Part shown: piece by piece, positions 32,264-43,528 of the stretch
Layout of the letters: each line of letters opens with the position of its first letter
Position numbering within the stretch: the first letter of the stretch is position 1
Assembly: GCA_039000515.1 (NCBI GenBank)
Contig: JBCFYV010000012.1
Location: 37,070,387-37,134,386 of the forward strand
Reading direction: 5' to 3'
Origin: Timema cristinae
Taxonomy: Eukaryota > Arthropoda > Insecta > Phasmatodea > Timematidae
Length of the DNA: 64,000 nucleotides
Made by a program: the position numbers and the translations under genes
Notes under the pieces: generated by a model
The model's input: the letters and a program-made list of their open reading frames with translations, nothing else
Databases searched by the model: none
Told to the model about the DNA's origin: nothing

Positions 32264-32510
32264 ACCCGCCTCGGTGGCGTAGTTGGCTAACGCGCTAGTC
32301 GTGTTGAGCTCATCTGCTGAGGATGGGGAGATCGAGGTTCGAATCTCGGTCGGGTGAATTGTTTTTCCCCCCTAAAATGGTTTTCCACTCCCCTCCACGC
32401 AAATGCGGGTTCACCTCCTCTAAATCAACCTTTCCAAATCCATTAGCATAATTAGTACTTAAAGCGTATAAACGGAAAGGGTAGTAAGACGCGGTGCTAA
32501 TATATATATA
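32264..32510 (+). repeat. SINE-A, full length
   Basis: ACCCGCCTCGGTGGCGTAGT, B box GAGGTTCGAATCTCGG, CGCAAATGCGGGTTCACC, AGCATAATTAGTACTT, tail GGGTAGTAAGACGCGGTGCT and a (TA)n run. Near-perfect flanks ATATATTAGTT (32253-32263) and ATATTTTAGTT (32512-32522) form the probable duplication. Confidence 0.93.
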
Positions 32511-32524
32511 TATATTTTAGTTTT

Positions 32525-33620
32525 CTCTTTGGACTTGGAAGAAAATAGAACGTTTTAAATTTGATTCTTGGAACACTTTCTGAAGAAGATTAGTGTCTTC
32601 TTCCTCGGTGTCATTTTTAACATGTGACAAAATATATGTAGCTCCTAACTAAATTTATTTTAAAGTGGAAAATGGCTTGAAAGTAAAGTGCAAGTACCCA
32701 AAATGGAAAGTTAAGTGTCTGGGGACGAACTAGAGACTGTTTATTTCTTCAAATTGTGGACGAGTTTGAATTAATAAAAGGAAACAAATTTCAGAAATTC
32801 GTGCCGTTTCAACATGGATGAATTCATTAGTGAGATCAAGCCACATCTTCAACTTTAAATATATATTTTTCTCTTTTACCAAGAAACCAGGATTTATGTA
32901 AAAACTTTCAAAAAGACTAAATATATTCAAACTTTTTTTTTCTATTCCAGAGAATTAATTAATATTTTATTTTCTGTCTAAATATTAATTCTATTGATTT
33001 TTTTTTCTTCTCTTTCCTCAACAATACTACCTTTTTTTTGTTTTACTCAAAACTATAATTATATATTATATAAGTTCAGCCTATATTATCTTTCTTTTAC
33101 TCTAGTATTATATGTTCTAAATTCCCATGTTCAACCATGTTCAGAGATTGTTATTTTAAGTGATAAATTTTGTTTAAGAATATAGGTTAATCCCATATAT
33201 TTTATTTTTATTTTGTCAGATTAGAATTATACTTATTCGGAATTCCATAGGTAGGATTGAGATGTGGTAAAAAAAAAGAAGGAAACAATAATAAACCCAC
33301 AAAAGTTTCAATAATGTCTATTTTATAAATTTTTATTGTAGTCTAAATTAGTACATTTTATTTCAACAATCCATTTTATTTAAATTGTTCATGTTCTATT
33401 TTAAGTATTTTTTAAACTCCTGTAGATATCCCAATGGTCTCGAGTATTAAGAGTCATCGTTCCTCTGTCAAAGTTAGCCGAGGTAAAGGTATTTTTTATT
33501 ATTATTTTCTCCTAGATGCTAGGAGTGGCGTCCAACAAATACACAATTTTATTCATGTTATGTAAACATATTTGGAGATACTGAAATTATATACTATAAT
33601 ATATATCATTTTATCTTTTT
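32525..33620. other. Spacer, nothing recognised
   Basis: AT-rich. Short ORFs at 32730-32930 and 32994-33185 have no recognised domain. Confidence 0.45.
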
Positions 33621-33621
33621 C

Positions 33622-33990
33622 ACAGTTTTGTCTTAAGAAAGGTCCATTTCCTTGTTCAAATTGAGTCCTCCAGAATGTCCTATTATAAGCTTCTTCTTTT
33701 AGATCGTGATAAACTTCATCTTCTTTCCTTGATTGAGATCATGAGTCACTTGAATGCGTAGTATTCCTGGTCCCTTTTTACCTTCCATTTTGCCTCCTAC
33801 GATATCACTTAGTAAGCCATTTCTTCTCATAATGTGACCCATCCAGTGGGCCTTTCTTCTTTAACCACTTAGGTAATGGTTCTGTTTTCTTGTAATAATC
33901 TTAGAACCTCTATATTAGTTACCTGATCCAATCTGCTTTATCTTCTTTATTCTTCTCCAACACCACGTCTCAAAACTACCAAAAATGTCT
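33622..33990 (-). pseudogene. LINE ORF2 C-terminal fragment (non-LTR retrotransposon)
   Basis: Read on the minus strand with frame changes, the translation contains RRKAHWMGHIMRRNGLLSD, then IVGGKMEGKKGP and, at the end, AYNRTFWRTQFEQGNGPFL. This order is the conserved region after the reverse transcriptase core of many non-LTR ORF2 proteins (WIGHI.RR..LL, EGK..G, ALDRT.WR..F..G.GP). It is broken by stops and shifts, and no upstream RT core is seen. Sequence toward 33480 would be its 3' UTR. RTE-type or a related clade is possible, and I do not choose. Confidence 0.82.
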
Positions 33991-34020
33991 TCGCCTTTTT
34001 ACTTGCCCGCTATCTTACAG

Positions 34021-34675
34021 GTAGAGAAAGTATTGTGACCATCGAAAATTGAACTCGAGATTTTAATAAATATCGACATTTTATGACCCCCTCTCACCCC
34101 CCCCCCCTCAAAATAAAAAAAGTGTTTTTTTAATTTCCGTCTTTCTGTCTGTACCTCCAACTAGAACCTACAATATTTTACTTATCGGGCTCAAACTTGG
34201 TATCTGGGGTTTTCATAGGGTTGCCCCGAGGCGTTTTTGGTATTGGATATCTAACCCTAAAATTAAGGGTAATTTACTGAAGAGCAAAAAGAGAAGAACT
34301 CGATTTTATCAATAACGGCTCTAACGATTTTGATTAAATTTCATTTTAAAACATTTATAAATATTCTAAACAAAATGGCTACCCTCAATATTTCGGCAAA
34401 ATGACTTTTAGCGTCCTGGTCGGATGCGTAAATTCTATTTTTTTAAATCATATCTCCGAAACAATTTGAGATACTAAATTACTTATCATTGAAAATGTGT
34501 AGATCTAGTTATAATACAAATAATTTATTTTATCACATCTCCGAAACTGTTTGAGATATGAAATTACTTACATTGCAAATATGTAGATCTATTTATGATA
34601 AAAATATTTTATCTGAAACATGTTATTACAAAACCAATAATTTTCAAGCTAAACACAAATATATATTAACTTTTC
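34021..34675 (+). repeat. Dispersed repeat R1, copy 2
   Basis: AGAGAAAGTATTGTGACC, TATCGACATTTTATGACC, GCTCTAACGATTTTGATTAA, AAACAAAATGGCTACC, GAGATACTAAATTACTTATC and AAACCAATAATTT follow in the order of copy 1. The GAGATAC block is itself duplicated here. Confidence 0.8.
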
Positions 34676-34683
34676 GAACATTA

Positions 34684-35125
34684 AAGTTAAAGTATTGCAA
34701 GCATCAAAAATTCTAACCCAAGATGTTGATGGATGTCAACGTTCATGACCTCTCGAACCCCCAAAAGTGGTTTTTGCAATGCCGTCTGTATGTGTGTCTG
34801 CTTAACCTAAGATTGAGTAGCTTAATAAAGGGCGAAAGAGAAAAAATTCCACTTTCTCATAATCGGCTATAACGATTTTGATTAAGATTCGTATCTAACG
34901 TTGATTAAAATTATAAACCAAATGTCTATTTTCATGTTTACATGAAAATGACTTTCAGGGTACTTTACAGACCAGGAAATTCCCTTACATCCGCAACTAT
35001 TTGAGATACTAAATAACTTATCGTTGCAAAATTGTACTACTATTAAAATAAAAACTTTTATTTGAAATAAAACTTTATAGAACTAATAGTTTCGAAGATA
35101 ATGCCAAATGTATTAATACACTTTT
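34684..35125 (+). repeat. Dispersed repeat R1, copy 3, in tandem with copy 2
   Basis: GTTAAAGTATTGCAAGC, GATGTCAACGTTCATGACC, GTGGTTTTTGCAATGCCGT, GGCTATAACGATTTTGATTA and GAGATACTAAATAACTTATC, same order and orientation as copies 1 and 2. Confidence 0.8.
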
Positions 35126-35129
35126 GTGA

Positions 35130-36500
35130 GCTTTATTTGCACAGAGACACTACTTATTATGTTTTAACGCAACATTTCTCTAATTCCATAGAGTAAGTAG
35201 ATAAGTAGGTCTCTCAAAAAGTGTATGTTCTTTTTTCTTAAACCTCCTAGGGAAAATATTTGAACATTTTAGACTCAATAGTCAATATTAATCTTTCTTA
35301 TTGGTCTAAATTATAAATGAGGAATTAATAAAAATGCAATAACCATAAGATGTACATTGTACAACCCCTAATAAAATGTTGGAAATTTTAACCGGAAGTT
35401 GAAATTTTAATATGAAGTGTTGACCATTGTCGATCCAATATATATAATTTTTGGTACAAATATACTAGTGAAGACTTTAATTCTTTAAGAATAAAATCAT
35501 AAATTTAAATCCGGGAGTCAAAAAATGTTTAACCTAAAAGTATAACGCAATTATTTGTGCTCGAGTTTACTAGTGTATATGAGTTCGTTTCACATATATT
35601 ACAAATTTTGAGTAAATATCTCCATTAAAAAAAATAGAGTGAGAAAGTTCGTGCGGAGCTCTGTACAGGTTTTTTTAAAAAAAAATTGATGGCGAGCACT
35701 TAGCCACAATTTTGCTTTTTTACCTCTTCGCTTATCTTCTTTACCTAAAAGTTCATCCATTTTCAAGCGCAAAATTACAATATTCAAAACATTTGATTAT
35801 CGGATGATAAAACCGATAGACTAGTAGAATAAAAAATGTTGTATAGTTTCACTAATAATTATAGTTATAAAACTAATAATGAACACACACATACACGACA
35901 AAACATTATTTGGATGGATGTTAATATTTTAAACACCTGTGTGTTTTTACAATTTGACAAATAAATAACACGTTCAGTATCTACTGTTTATTGTCGGCCT
36001 CAACTTCTTTGAGAAAACAACAAACTAAAAGAGTGTATGCTGGTAAAAGAAGGTGGTAAAGATTATCTATTTCCTTTTCCTACCTTTCTTCCGAGGGGAG
36101 GGTCGAGGTGGCTACTTACTTCAAGTTGAAAAATAATGTTGTTGATAGCTTAATAATAGAACCCAATAAAACAATCCCGCATTTTCTTAAAATTTACTGC
36201 TGTGACCCTATCAAAATATGACTTAATTTGATAGAGGAAGGCAAGATCTAGGTTTATAGCCCATTACTTTAATCTCAAGAAGTACAACTTTTTTCATAAC
36301 GTGTCGTAGACATTCTTTTAAAAAATGTAAATTTAAAATTTAATTTTTAAAACTGGTTAGAGACCTGTTGATAATTTTCGCCAACATTTTGTTGAAAACC
36401 ATATTTAAAAATATCCAACCACTTAAATAAAGCGGGATTTCTAAACGTCTACAACGCGTCTCAATGCTCTCCCTATGTAACACCCTTAAAGGTTATTTAA
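35130..36500. other. Spacer, nothing recognised
   Basis: AT-rich. I see no ORF with a domain and no match to the other repeats. Confidence 0.45.
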
Positions 36501-37110
36501 GGTGTACCCAGTGGTGGATTCAGGGTAGGGGCACCTGGGCACGCGACCCCCTTGTCGAATTTCAGAAAATATACACCTATCGTTTCCCTTTAGATACCAA
36601 AACAAAACAAAAATAAGTAACACAGAAAATATTCGCAAAAACTTCAATTATTGTTTATTTAAACTTGTTCTTATTTTTTTGTGACTTTCACTTATAAACC
36701 TAATAAAATTTTAGTATAAACATATAACACGTTAATTTTCTTGGTACTTATCATTTATACTGAGAGATTTATTTATAATTATTAGTCCCCTTTAGTGAAA
36801 AACAATTTTTACAACATACATGTATAATTTTCTAAAACAAAAATTCAACTGGGTCCATATTTAGATATATTATTTTTTAAAAGGATGAAAGGTAGAAATA
36901 TAATTACAGTATTTATATCATGGTGCTTCTCCTGTATACCTCTACATGCATTTCAATATTTCAATTTTCTACCATAAGGGAAATGTTTTATTTTCTTACT
37001 TTAGGAAATTTTTGGGGAAGAGCATTTTCCCCCTTTTCCGATCATTAATTTAATTTAATTTTTTTCGAAGTGCTTGGGGTGGCTTCGATACCTTTCTGAC
37101 GAATTTCACT
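36501..37110. other. Possible DNA-transposon end, then unassigned
   Basis: CAGTGGTGGATTCAGGGT, GGGGCACCTGGGCACGCGAC at the start resembles widespread hAT-like or related 5' ends. No matching right end was found. Downstream is AT-rich. Confidence 0.35.
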
Positions 37111-37114
37111 CTTC

Positions 37115-37235
37115 TATCCCAGTAATTAAGTTTTTAAGCACTAATGTGCTAGGGACAAGGAAGGTTTAATTTAGAGGAAGTGTACCAGCATTTGCGTAAA
37201 GGTAGAGGGTGGAAACATATAGGAAAAACCACGCT
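37115..37235 (-). repeat. SINE-B/E body fragment
   Basis: Plus-strand CACTAATGTGCTAGGGACAA, AGAGGAAGTGTACCAGCATT and TAGGAAAAACCACGC are reverse-complement SINE body. Both head and tail are lost or decayed. Confidence 0.65.
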
Positions 37236-37239
37236 TATT

Positions 37240-37750
37240 GTTTAAAATGACAATTGAAGATTTGACTTCGGAAAATTGTTTTAATATCTTTTACCAACTG
37301 TCAAAAATATTCTTTTTATTTCTAAATCATTCTACTAAATTGTACTAATATTGTATTTGTTTGTCAAGTATGCACCGTGGCATTTCTAAGAATACAAAAC
37401 CCAATAGCAGCTCATAAACGATTAATATAGTGGGTAACTAGGGGTACCTAAACTTATCTTTTGGGAATCTACCCAAAGTGTCAGTGTGTTTCTGGGTCAC
37501 GCTCGGTTTTCTTAGCTCTGGCGTGACCCCTCCCCCCCTTTATACCACCTCACCCCTGTCCTCTCTCGCTGGAATTCAAGTAGAGGTGGGAACAGGGTCG
37601 GCGTTAATTAGGATTGCGAGTGATCTCCTTCTCCGCGTCACATTGTTACCGGGCTTTCACAGTTTGCTCTAGAGGGGGTTTGGATTGAGACAGGAGGGAA
37701 ATTCGGTCCCTCCTTTATGAGGCCCAACTGCGCACTTCTTAATGACTGTC
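37240..37750. other. Spacer, nothing recognised
   Basis: No domain or repeat recognised. GC content begins to rise after 37470. Confidence 0.4.
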
Positions 37751-37751
37751 T

Positions 37752-37970
37752 ACCCACCCGCGCCGGTGTGCTTGATGACAAACACGTTATTTTCTCCTGA
37801 TTTGGTTTGTCAGGGACAGGGAGATTGGGGCTTAAATTCCGGTAGGTTGTATTGAGGCTAATTTGCCCCAAATGGTTTCTAACCTTCTCTACAAGCAATT
37901 TCTGGTACATTTATTTAAACTACCTATTAATTTCTTACCCCTGTCCTATTAGTGTAGTGTCAAACAATTG
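37752..37970 (+). repeat. SINE-E
   Basis: CGCGCCGGTGTGCTTGATGA, GATTTGGTTTGTCAGGGACA, B box GGGGCTTAAATTCCGG, GGTTGTATTGAGG, then CTACAAGCAATTTCTGGTAC. The tail is lost. Confidence 0.65.
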
Positions 37971-38042
37971 AAACAGTGACTTAATTTTAACTCACGAAAA
38001 AGCTCAGAAAGGACAGCCGACACAAATCTACTTAGGTATTTC

Positions 38043-38640
38043 CTAAGGGCGGACAACGGTATTTAACATGAGATGGATACGGCACTGCAGGCACAGCGGC
38101 GCCACACATCCTTGGACATCAAGCCCCAGGGCAGTTTCTAGGTCGGGGGGAAAAACTCCAACCTCCTCACCACGAAGGATGGGCTGATCCGGTTCAGGCC
38201 GGATACCCAGGGAGACGAGAATTAATTCCTCCTCCCCTTCCAGTCTCACACTTGTTGGACCGGCACAGGGGGACTACGTGCCTCCCGCCTATCCAGGGTG
38301 GTAACCGGAGCCATTTACTTCCGCTCACAGAAGCGACCTTGTGATCTCCAATCTTTCCCGTGTGTAGGGGAATGGGATTACGCCCATTGCTCGTGGGGAA
38401 GTAATCTCCCACTCCTCGTGCGTACGAGTGGAGGCACCCATGCACTACTAACTGTCCGGGTTAGCACCGGAGCTCTAAAACGGCTCACCGCACGAAGGGC
38501 GAGGCCCGAGCCCGCGGGCCCAGAACCTCAAGAACCTGAGCCCGGTGATCCAGAATTCCAGGAGACCGGACAAGCTCGTGACGTGGGCTTGGGAGCCCAG
38601 CCGTGTGTACGTATAACGAAAAGGCATATCAGTTAGCAGG
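38043..38640. other. GC-rich island, unassigned
   Basis: This ~600-bp block is far more GC-rich than the window and ends just before an (ATT)n run. Overlapping ORFs on both strands (plus 38298-38636; minus 38043-38249 and 38194-38445) reflect composition and show no domain. It could be part of a retroelement, a captured gene fragment or a short CpG-type island. I cannot decide. Confidence 0.4.
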
Positions 38641-38656
38641 GCCACCCCGAGCACCT

Positions 38657-38695
<39 letters not shown>
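38657..38695. repeat. (ATT)n microsatellite
   Basis: About 13 ATT units between the GC-rich island and a minus-strand LINE fragment. Confidence 0.95.
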
Positions 38696-38697
<2 letters not shown>

Positions 38698-38716
38698 GGT
38701 AACCGATGCAAGCATC

Positions 38717-39000
38717 AGTCTTTCATTCTTTGTCCCTAAAGTTTCCAAAAGTCCCTAAACTCAACATCCACCAAGTCTTGTATGTTTGCTCATTTATTCC
38801 TAAAACTCCTAATGTTTTTTTTCCCACACATTCGTCTTCAGCATTTAGCCACGTCTTACATGGCCTACCCATTCCGTTTGATCCACACATTCTACCTTTA
38901 TTTAATTGCTTCGTCACTCGATTCACACTCATCCGCTCAACATGTCCAAACCAACGTAAGACACTTCTTTCACATTGAACAGCACTCTTTCAGCACCCAT
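38717..39000 (-). pseudogene. LINE ORF2 C-terminal fragment, second family
   Basis: The minus strand reads LRWFGHVERMSVNRVTKQL, then GSNGMGRPCKTWL and LNAEDECVG. This is the familiar 'LRWFGHVERM ... GRGRP...W' region downstream of the reverse transcriptase core in many non-LTR ORF2 proteins. Upstream on the same strand (toward 39060) VGMRYLRNYNVC and HMDRVSNEWV extend the match after frame changes. The fragment differs from the one at 33622-33990, so at least two LINE lineages left copies here. Confidence 0.78.
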
Positions 39001-39365
39001 TCATTACTTACTCTGTCCATATGAGTTTTTTCACATACATTGTAATTTCTTAAATATCTCATTCCAACTTCAGTCATCTTGCTCATGTGATATGTATTAA
39101 AAATAAATGATAGCTAGGACAGGTGTAAAGGTACTGACACTCTGTATATTTTTATATTTTGACTATAAATACAAGATAGCCATACTCCATCCAGGGTCAA
39201 ATCATAAAACCTTATTTTTGGTCGTTTAATATAGCTTAATCTATTAATTTAAAAGTTGAGCTTGTTGAGCTAAAGTTAAAAGACAAGTTAATTATTGAAC
39301 TCATAAAGTTGATATGTATTAAAATGAGTTAAACAATTTTTTTAAGGGGGTAGGGGGTTTCACAT

Positions 39366-39463
39366 TATTATTATTATTATTATTATTTGCGCCGTGTCTT
39401 AATACCTATTCAGGCTGTACGTGCTTACGCTAATGTGTAATGGTAGGGTGATTGTGAGATGAC
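39366..39463 (-). repeat. SINE-D 3' third
   Basis: A (TTA)n run, then GCGCCGTGTCTTAATACC, TATTCAGGCTGTACGTGC and GTGTAATGGTAGGGTGATTG match the SINE-D tail. The copy ends at GAGATGA and is strongly 5'-truncated. Confidence 0.82.
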
Positions 39464-39469
39464 CTGGCA

Positions 39470-39744
39470 ATTAGTGAAATATGTTTAACTTTTTTTAATA
39501 AATTGGATAAAAACTACATATAAATATTTTATTTTAAACTCCTTACTTTTTCCTTCGCGAAAATTCGAGGTGGATAAAAAAAGGTCAACACTCACGTGGT
39601 TATTATCAAATAAAAATGGCAAAATTGATCTTTAATGAGGAAGAGTAACACTTGGTTACACCAAACTCACTCTCTAGATTTCACCAATAGCGAACAATTT
39701 TCTAATGAAATAATCTCAAATTGTGTCTTTCTCAACGTTTATAT
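39470..39744. other. Spacer, nothing recognised
   Basis: No repeat or ORF recognised. Confidence 0.4.
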
Positions 39745-39794
39745 GTGTGGAATGCCAGGCCTCCACAGTGGTTCGGATCCCACGTTAAACTGTA

Positions 39795-39795
<1 letters not shown>
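39745..39795 (+). repeat. SINE-D middle fragment
   Basis: GTGTGGAATGCCAGGCCTCC, ACAGTGGTTCGGATCCCACG and TTAAACTGTAG match SINE-D. It passes directly into a (GAT)n run. Confidence 0.85.

Positions 39796-39833
<38 letters not shown>
39795..39833. repeat. (GAT)n microsatellite
   Basis: About 13 GAT units at the end of a SINE-D fragment. Confidence 0.95.
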
Positions 39834-40021
39834 AATATAACGTTTATAGAAAGAATAAACGGACCGCACTGTACGTTGGTTCATCAGAAGATCCGCGGGC
39901 CTGCCTTAAAGTAATGAACTTTCATGAATTTGGTCCACTCCTTCCTGAGAGTGACCTTCTAATACTTATAAAGGTATACCAACAGAATTAACTCGCGCTG
40001 CATATGAAATACTTTTTTTGA

Positions 40022-40213
40022 CCCCCCATTTATTTGAGGTGTTTCAGCACACCACTAATAGATTAACTTAAATCTAAAATATACACAACATTCATCTCCT
40101 GGCCGTTAATTCATCTCTGTGTAGGGGGAAACATACATTTCACGAATATTAAATTGTCTGGCCATACCGGGAATAGTATCCTGGATTCTTAGCTCACTGA
40201 GCTAAAGTGACTG
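40022..40213 (-). repeat. SINE-C
   Basis: Minus-strand GTCACTTTAGCTCAGTGAGC, a mutated B box, AATATTCGTGAAATGTATG, GATGAATTAACGGCCAGGAG and GGTGTGCTGAAACACC. Confidence 0.75.
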
Positions 40214-40214
40214 A

Positions 40215-41690
40215 CGAGGACATATTGGCAAAAACTGGTCTGCTTCTGCTATAGTCTTACTTCTTATCAACATCTCACCAAAGAGAAAGACAGACGCGGC
40301 GATATACTCTTTTATTCTGAAAGACACTTTGTATGCAAAACGCACCTCCCTCGCCAAATCGAGCCTCTTGTTGAACGAGTACGGTCCATATTTCATTCCA
40401 ACCCTATCCCCTCCACCCCCCTTTAACCGTCTATCCCCACTTTTCCCGTCTTATCAGTTCTTCCACTTGCAAACCTTGTTCGAATTCACGACGGGATTGG
40501 ATGTTTTAGGTACGCTCCGCTCCGATACAACATAGACCTAACGAAAGTGGTGTATATACGGGCGATGTTACCGTAGGTACTAAATGCCTAACATATAAAC
40601 TACTACCGTGTGTATGCAGTGTGTCTAGCGAACCTAGAAAACAGAGAAAAGTCAGGAAATTTGATCAAATATTCACAAAAATAATACGCAACTTTCATTT
40701 ACAATAATCAAAATAACACTTTTCTTTCAGTTAATACACACAATACACATCTTGAATCTCTTTTAGCACAGTTGTCTCTGTTTACTAATTCTCGATTCTC
40801 AAATTCAAGATGTGATTTTCTGGTCGACTTTCCATTACTCTACCGCAAGTCTTAAGCCAAAGTTGAGTCATGGTTATGTGCATGTTCGAAAATTCGATTA
40901 TGTTATAGGAAGAAGAAACTACAAGAAAACAAGAATGTGTCTCACAACAAACCTATACTATACAGGTGTAAGGTGATCTTTTAATGTCTCAATATGATCT
41001 CACTAAAATCTAACTTAGATCGACTGACACATTTATTTCATAATGTGTATGTGTCTAAAAAAATATTATTCCATCAAGTTGCGATCTTAATAAAATAATA
41101 TGATTAGTATTTAGTGACCGGAAAAGTTGGAAATTTGTTCTATAAAACTTGAAAAATTCAAATAATTAAAAAAAATATAGTTTTGTTTGTCACCTTGGTA
41201 CGACCGACTATCATGGCGACTGTTAGAAAAACAAGTAGCTATTATGAAATATTGTCCAAATATGACATTAGCTTAGATAATAGTTTAAGGCAATGTTCAA
41301 GTCGGCTAAGAAACGCATTTTCAGAAGTATACTGATTTACTCGTCTTGCAAACAAAAGTAAAATGAAATATATTTGTTTTGAAAAAGGCTTTAGGGAAGA
41401 TATTGAATGTGTTCATAAATTTATTCATAATTTTAAAAAAAATCCGAATTATTTAAAAATATTAATTTATAGGAAAAAAATCCATTTTCCGAAATAAAAT
41501 AGATATTTTGTTGTTGACAGTAACTTTCCTAAAAACCAGGATGAAACAACGAGTGAGTGATTGTGTGTCGTATATGATTACTTCGTTGGTTATTTCGTAA
41601 TAGCTGTCATAATTTATTTCACTACATGTTCCTTTACTGATTCATTTACGAAAACAACACTCGTAATTATGGGACACAAGAACATTCGAG
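40215..41690. other. Spacer, nothing recognised
   Basis: AT-rich. ORFs at 40202-40396 (minus) and 40329-40535 (plus) overlap and have no recognised domain. Confidence 0.45.
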
Positions 41691-41693
41691 TGG

Positions 41694-41860
41694 TCCGACA
41701 CCTTAGCTTAGTGGGCAGCGTTTCTGTCCACTGAGTTAAAAGTGTCCGGTTTGATTCCCGGAACAAACAAAAATCTATTATCGGTGGAATTGGAATGTAC
41801 CTTTTCACAGTAATTAATTGGTGGCTTAGAGAATGGTAGCTGTGTTTTTCATTTAAAGCA
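41694..41860 (+). repeat. SINE-C
   Basis: CCGACACCTTAGCTTAGTGG, TTTCTGTCCACTGAGTTAAA, B box CCGGTTTGATTCCCGG, CTATTATCGGTGGAATTGG and TTCACAGTAATTAATTGG. Confidence 0.85.
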
Positions 41861-41958
41861 TAATAATTAATATACTATAATATATAATATAATTACATTC
41901 AGTTGATAAAGTGGGAATCCTAGGAATTTTTGTTCCAGCTTTAAAGTATATCAACTAT

Positions 41959-42205
41959 TTAAGCACCGCGTCTTACCACCTGTTAAAAAATGTACGCATA
42001 TCTAATAATTACGCATATGAGATAAGGATGAGTAAGGCTGAATGAATAGGAAGTGTATCTGAATTTACTTGTAGGGAGAGTGGAAAACCATTTAGGGACG
42101 AAAACTCAACTCTACCGACCAGGAGTCTAGCCCCGATCTCCCTATCATCGGCAGTTTAGTCTATTGGGAGAGAAGCGCCTTAGACCATGGTGCCACTGAA
42201 ACAGG
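41959..42205 (-). repeat. SINE-B, full length
   Basis: Minus strand: GTGGCACCATGGTCTAAGGC, GCTTCTCTCCCAATAGAC, GATGATAGGGAGATCGGGGC, body and tail GTGGTAAGACGCGGTGCTTA. Confidence 0.9.
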
Positions 42206-42388
42206 CATATAAAAACATCAAACTTTATAGTAGCTAACATTGACGATTGATTGATTCACTGTCAAGCAAAGTCACAGCTGATAGCATATGGCTTGGCGTC
42301 TGAAAACACTAAAGTAGATTTATTAACTTTTTTGAGTGGTCTAATGTGTTTGTTTCTATTTCTACCCGATTGTAAGTTATGCTCTCTC

Positions 42389-42414
42389 TCCCTCCCTCCC
42401 TCCCTCCCTCCCTC
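42389..42414. repeat. (CCCT)n microsatellite
   Basis: About six CCCT units after a short CT run. Confidence 0.95.
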
Positions 42415-42472
42415 ACTTACAACACACGTGATTTATGGGATAACTTCGAGGTATGATGTATTTTGAAAATTT

Positions 42473-43193
42473 TGTAATGTTACTGACCTGCCCCTAAATA
42501 ATGTGTGAGAGCATTGACAATAATATCGTCCTAATTTTATAAACGTATCTTATTTTATTTAAATTATATAGTATATTATATGGGCACAAGAGCCATTGTC
42601 AATGACGTCAGAGTGCATGACGTAGGACCTTTAGAGTCAAAAGAACAATTTAAGGTATTTTATAAGGAAAATAAATTTACTTCCTTTCCTAAAAGGAACA
42701 ATATGAATTTCTAAACGGTAATTTGAACCAGCTTCCTGTTCTCGAACATTCTACTTCCATCCATATGTTCTATTTTATATTTTATTCTATTTTACTATAC
42801 AAAAGCTTCTGGAAGCTTCCATGAGCTATCGATATATGCGAAAGATGGGGCAACAGAACCTCACTCCTGTCCGCGATCCCTACGATCGTGATATCAGCCG
42901 CGTACGAAGTTTGTCAACGACATGATCTGTGTTCTCTTGAAATAAACAGAGATTTTGAATTAAAAGTATATCAACTTTATAAATGTGTATTTATTACATA
43001 TTATTATAAAACGTGGCCCAGCGAGGGGCGAGTGATATAAAGAGTGAGATAAATAACCCTCATTATTTATAAACCTAATAAAAAGGCTCCAAATCGCGTG
43101 GCAGTCAAACCACATTAGTTCACAACTCATAAATTAGTACAAAAACCAGGACAACTCAAATAAAAAATAACCACAAGAAGAGAATGCTCTTCA
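42473..43193 (+). mobile_element. LTR-like repeat, copy 2
   Basis: It starts TGTAATGTTACTGACCTGCC and matches 297-852 in blocks (GACAATAATATCGTCC, GAAGCTTCCATGAGC, CCTGTCCGCGATCCC, ACATGATCTGTG). AATAAA near 42941 could be its polyadenylation signal. It ends TTCA before ATTGGCGTCCATCGCGGGG, a PBS-like junction. The last ~200 bp differ from copy 1, so the true LTR end could instead lie near 43012, where TGGCCCAGCGAGGGGC begins. Confidence 0.6.
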
Positions 43194-43290
43194 ATTGGCG
43201 TCCATCGCGGGGCGATTAATTCAATAGTGCTTCAATTGACGGCCAAAGTGGGGTGATTAATTCCATAGCGCTTCCATTTGAAAGAAAGCT
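43194..43290 (+). repeat. LTR-adjacent leader with ~47-bp direct repeat
   Basis: TTGGCGTCCATCGCGGGGCG and GATTAATTCAATAGTGCTTC are followed by TTGACGGCCAAAGTGGGGTG and GATTAATTCCATAGCGCTTC. This looks like a duplicated PBS/leader segment. No internal coding region follows. Confidence 0.6.
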
Positions 43291-43528
43291 TCTTCAGTCT
43301 GATTGAGATAGGAAAATATTTTTTGATGCATGTAGTAATTAAAAGTTATTAAAACCATTTTCATACATTGATACGTAAGTCATGTGATCTGGAGCTGTCA
43401 TATTTCATAGATAATATCAGCATAATATATGTAATAATAATAATAATAATACATTAAAATATTATCAATGTTGACAGCAAAAATATATGTCTGTATTTTC
43501 TAAAAGTTATTTCTTACCAAAATACTAC

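Noticed and set aside
38298..38636. 112-codon plus-strand ORF rich in Pro/Glu/Arg
   Set aside because: The whole block is GC-rich, which lengthens ORFs on both strands; three overlapping ORFs exist and none has a domain.
38475..38711. Minus-strand ORF beginning with a run of Ile
   Set aside because: The Ile run is the (ATT)n microsatellite read in frame.
297..43193. One 42-kb retrotransposon bounded by the two LTR-like copies
   Set aside because: The interval is full of unrelated nested repeats, has no gag-pol, and each copy is followed by the same PBS-like site, so they are separate insertions.
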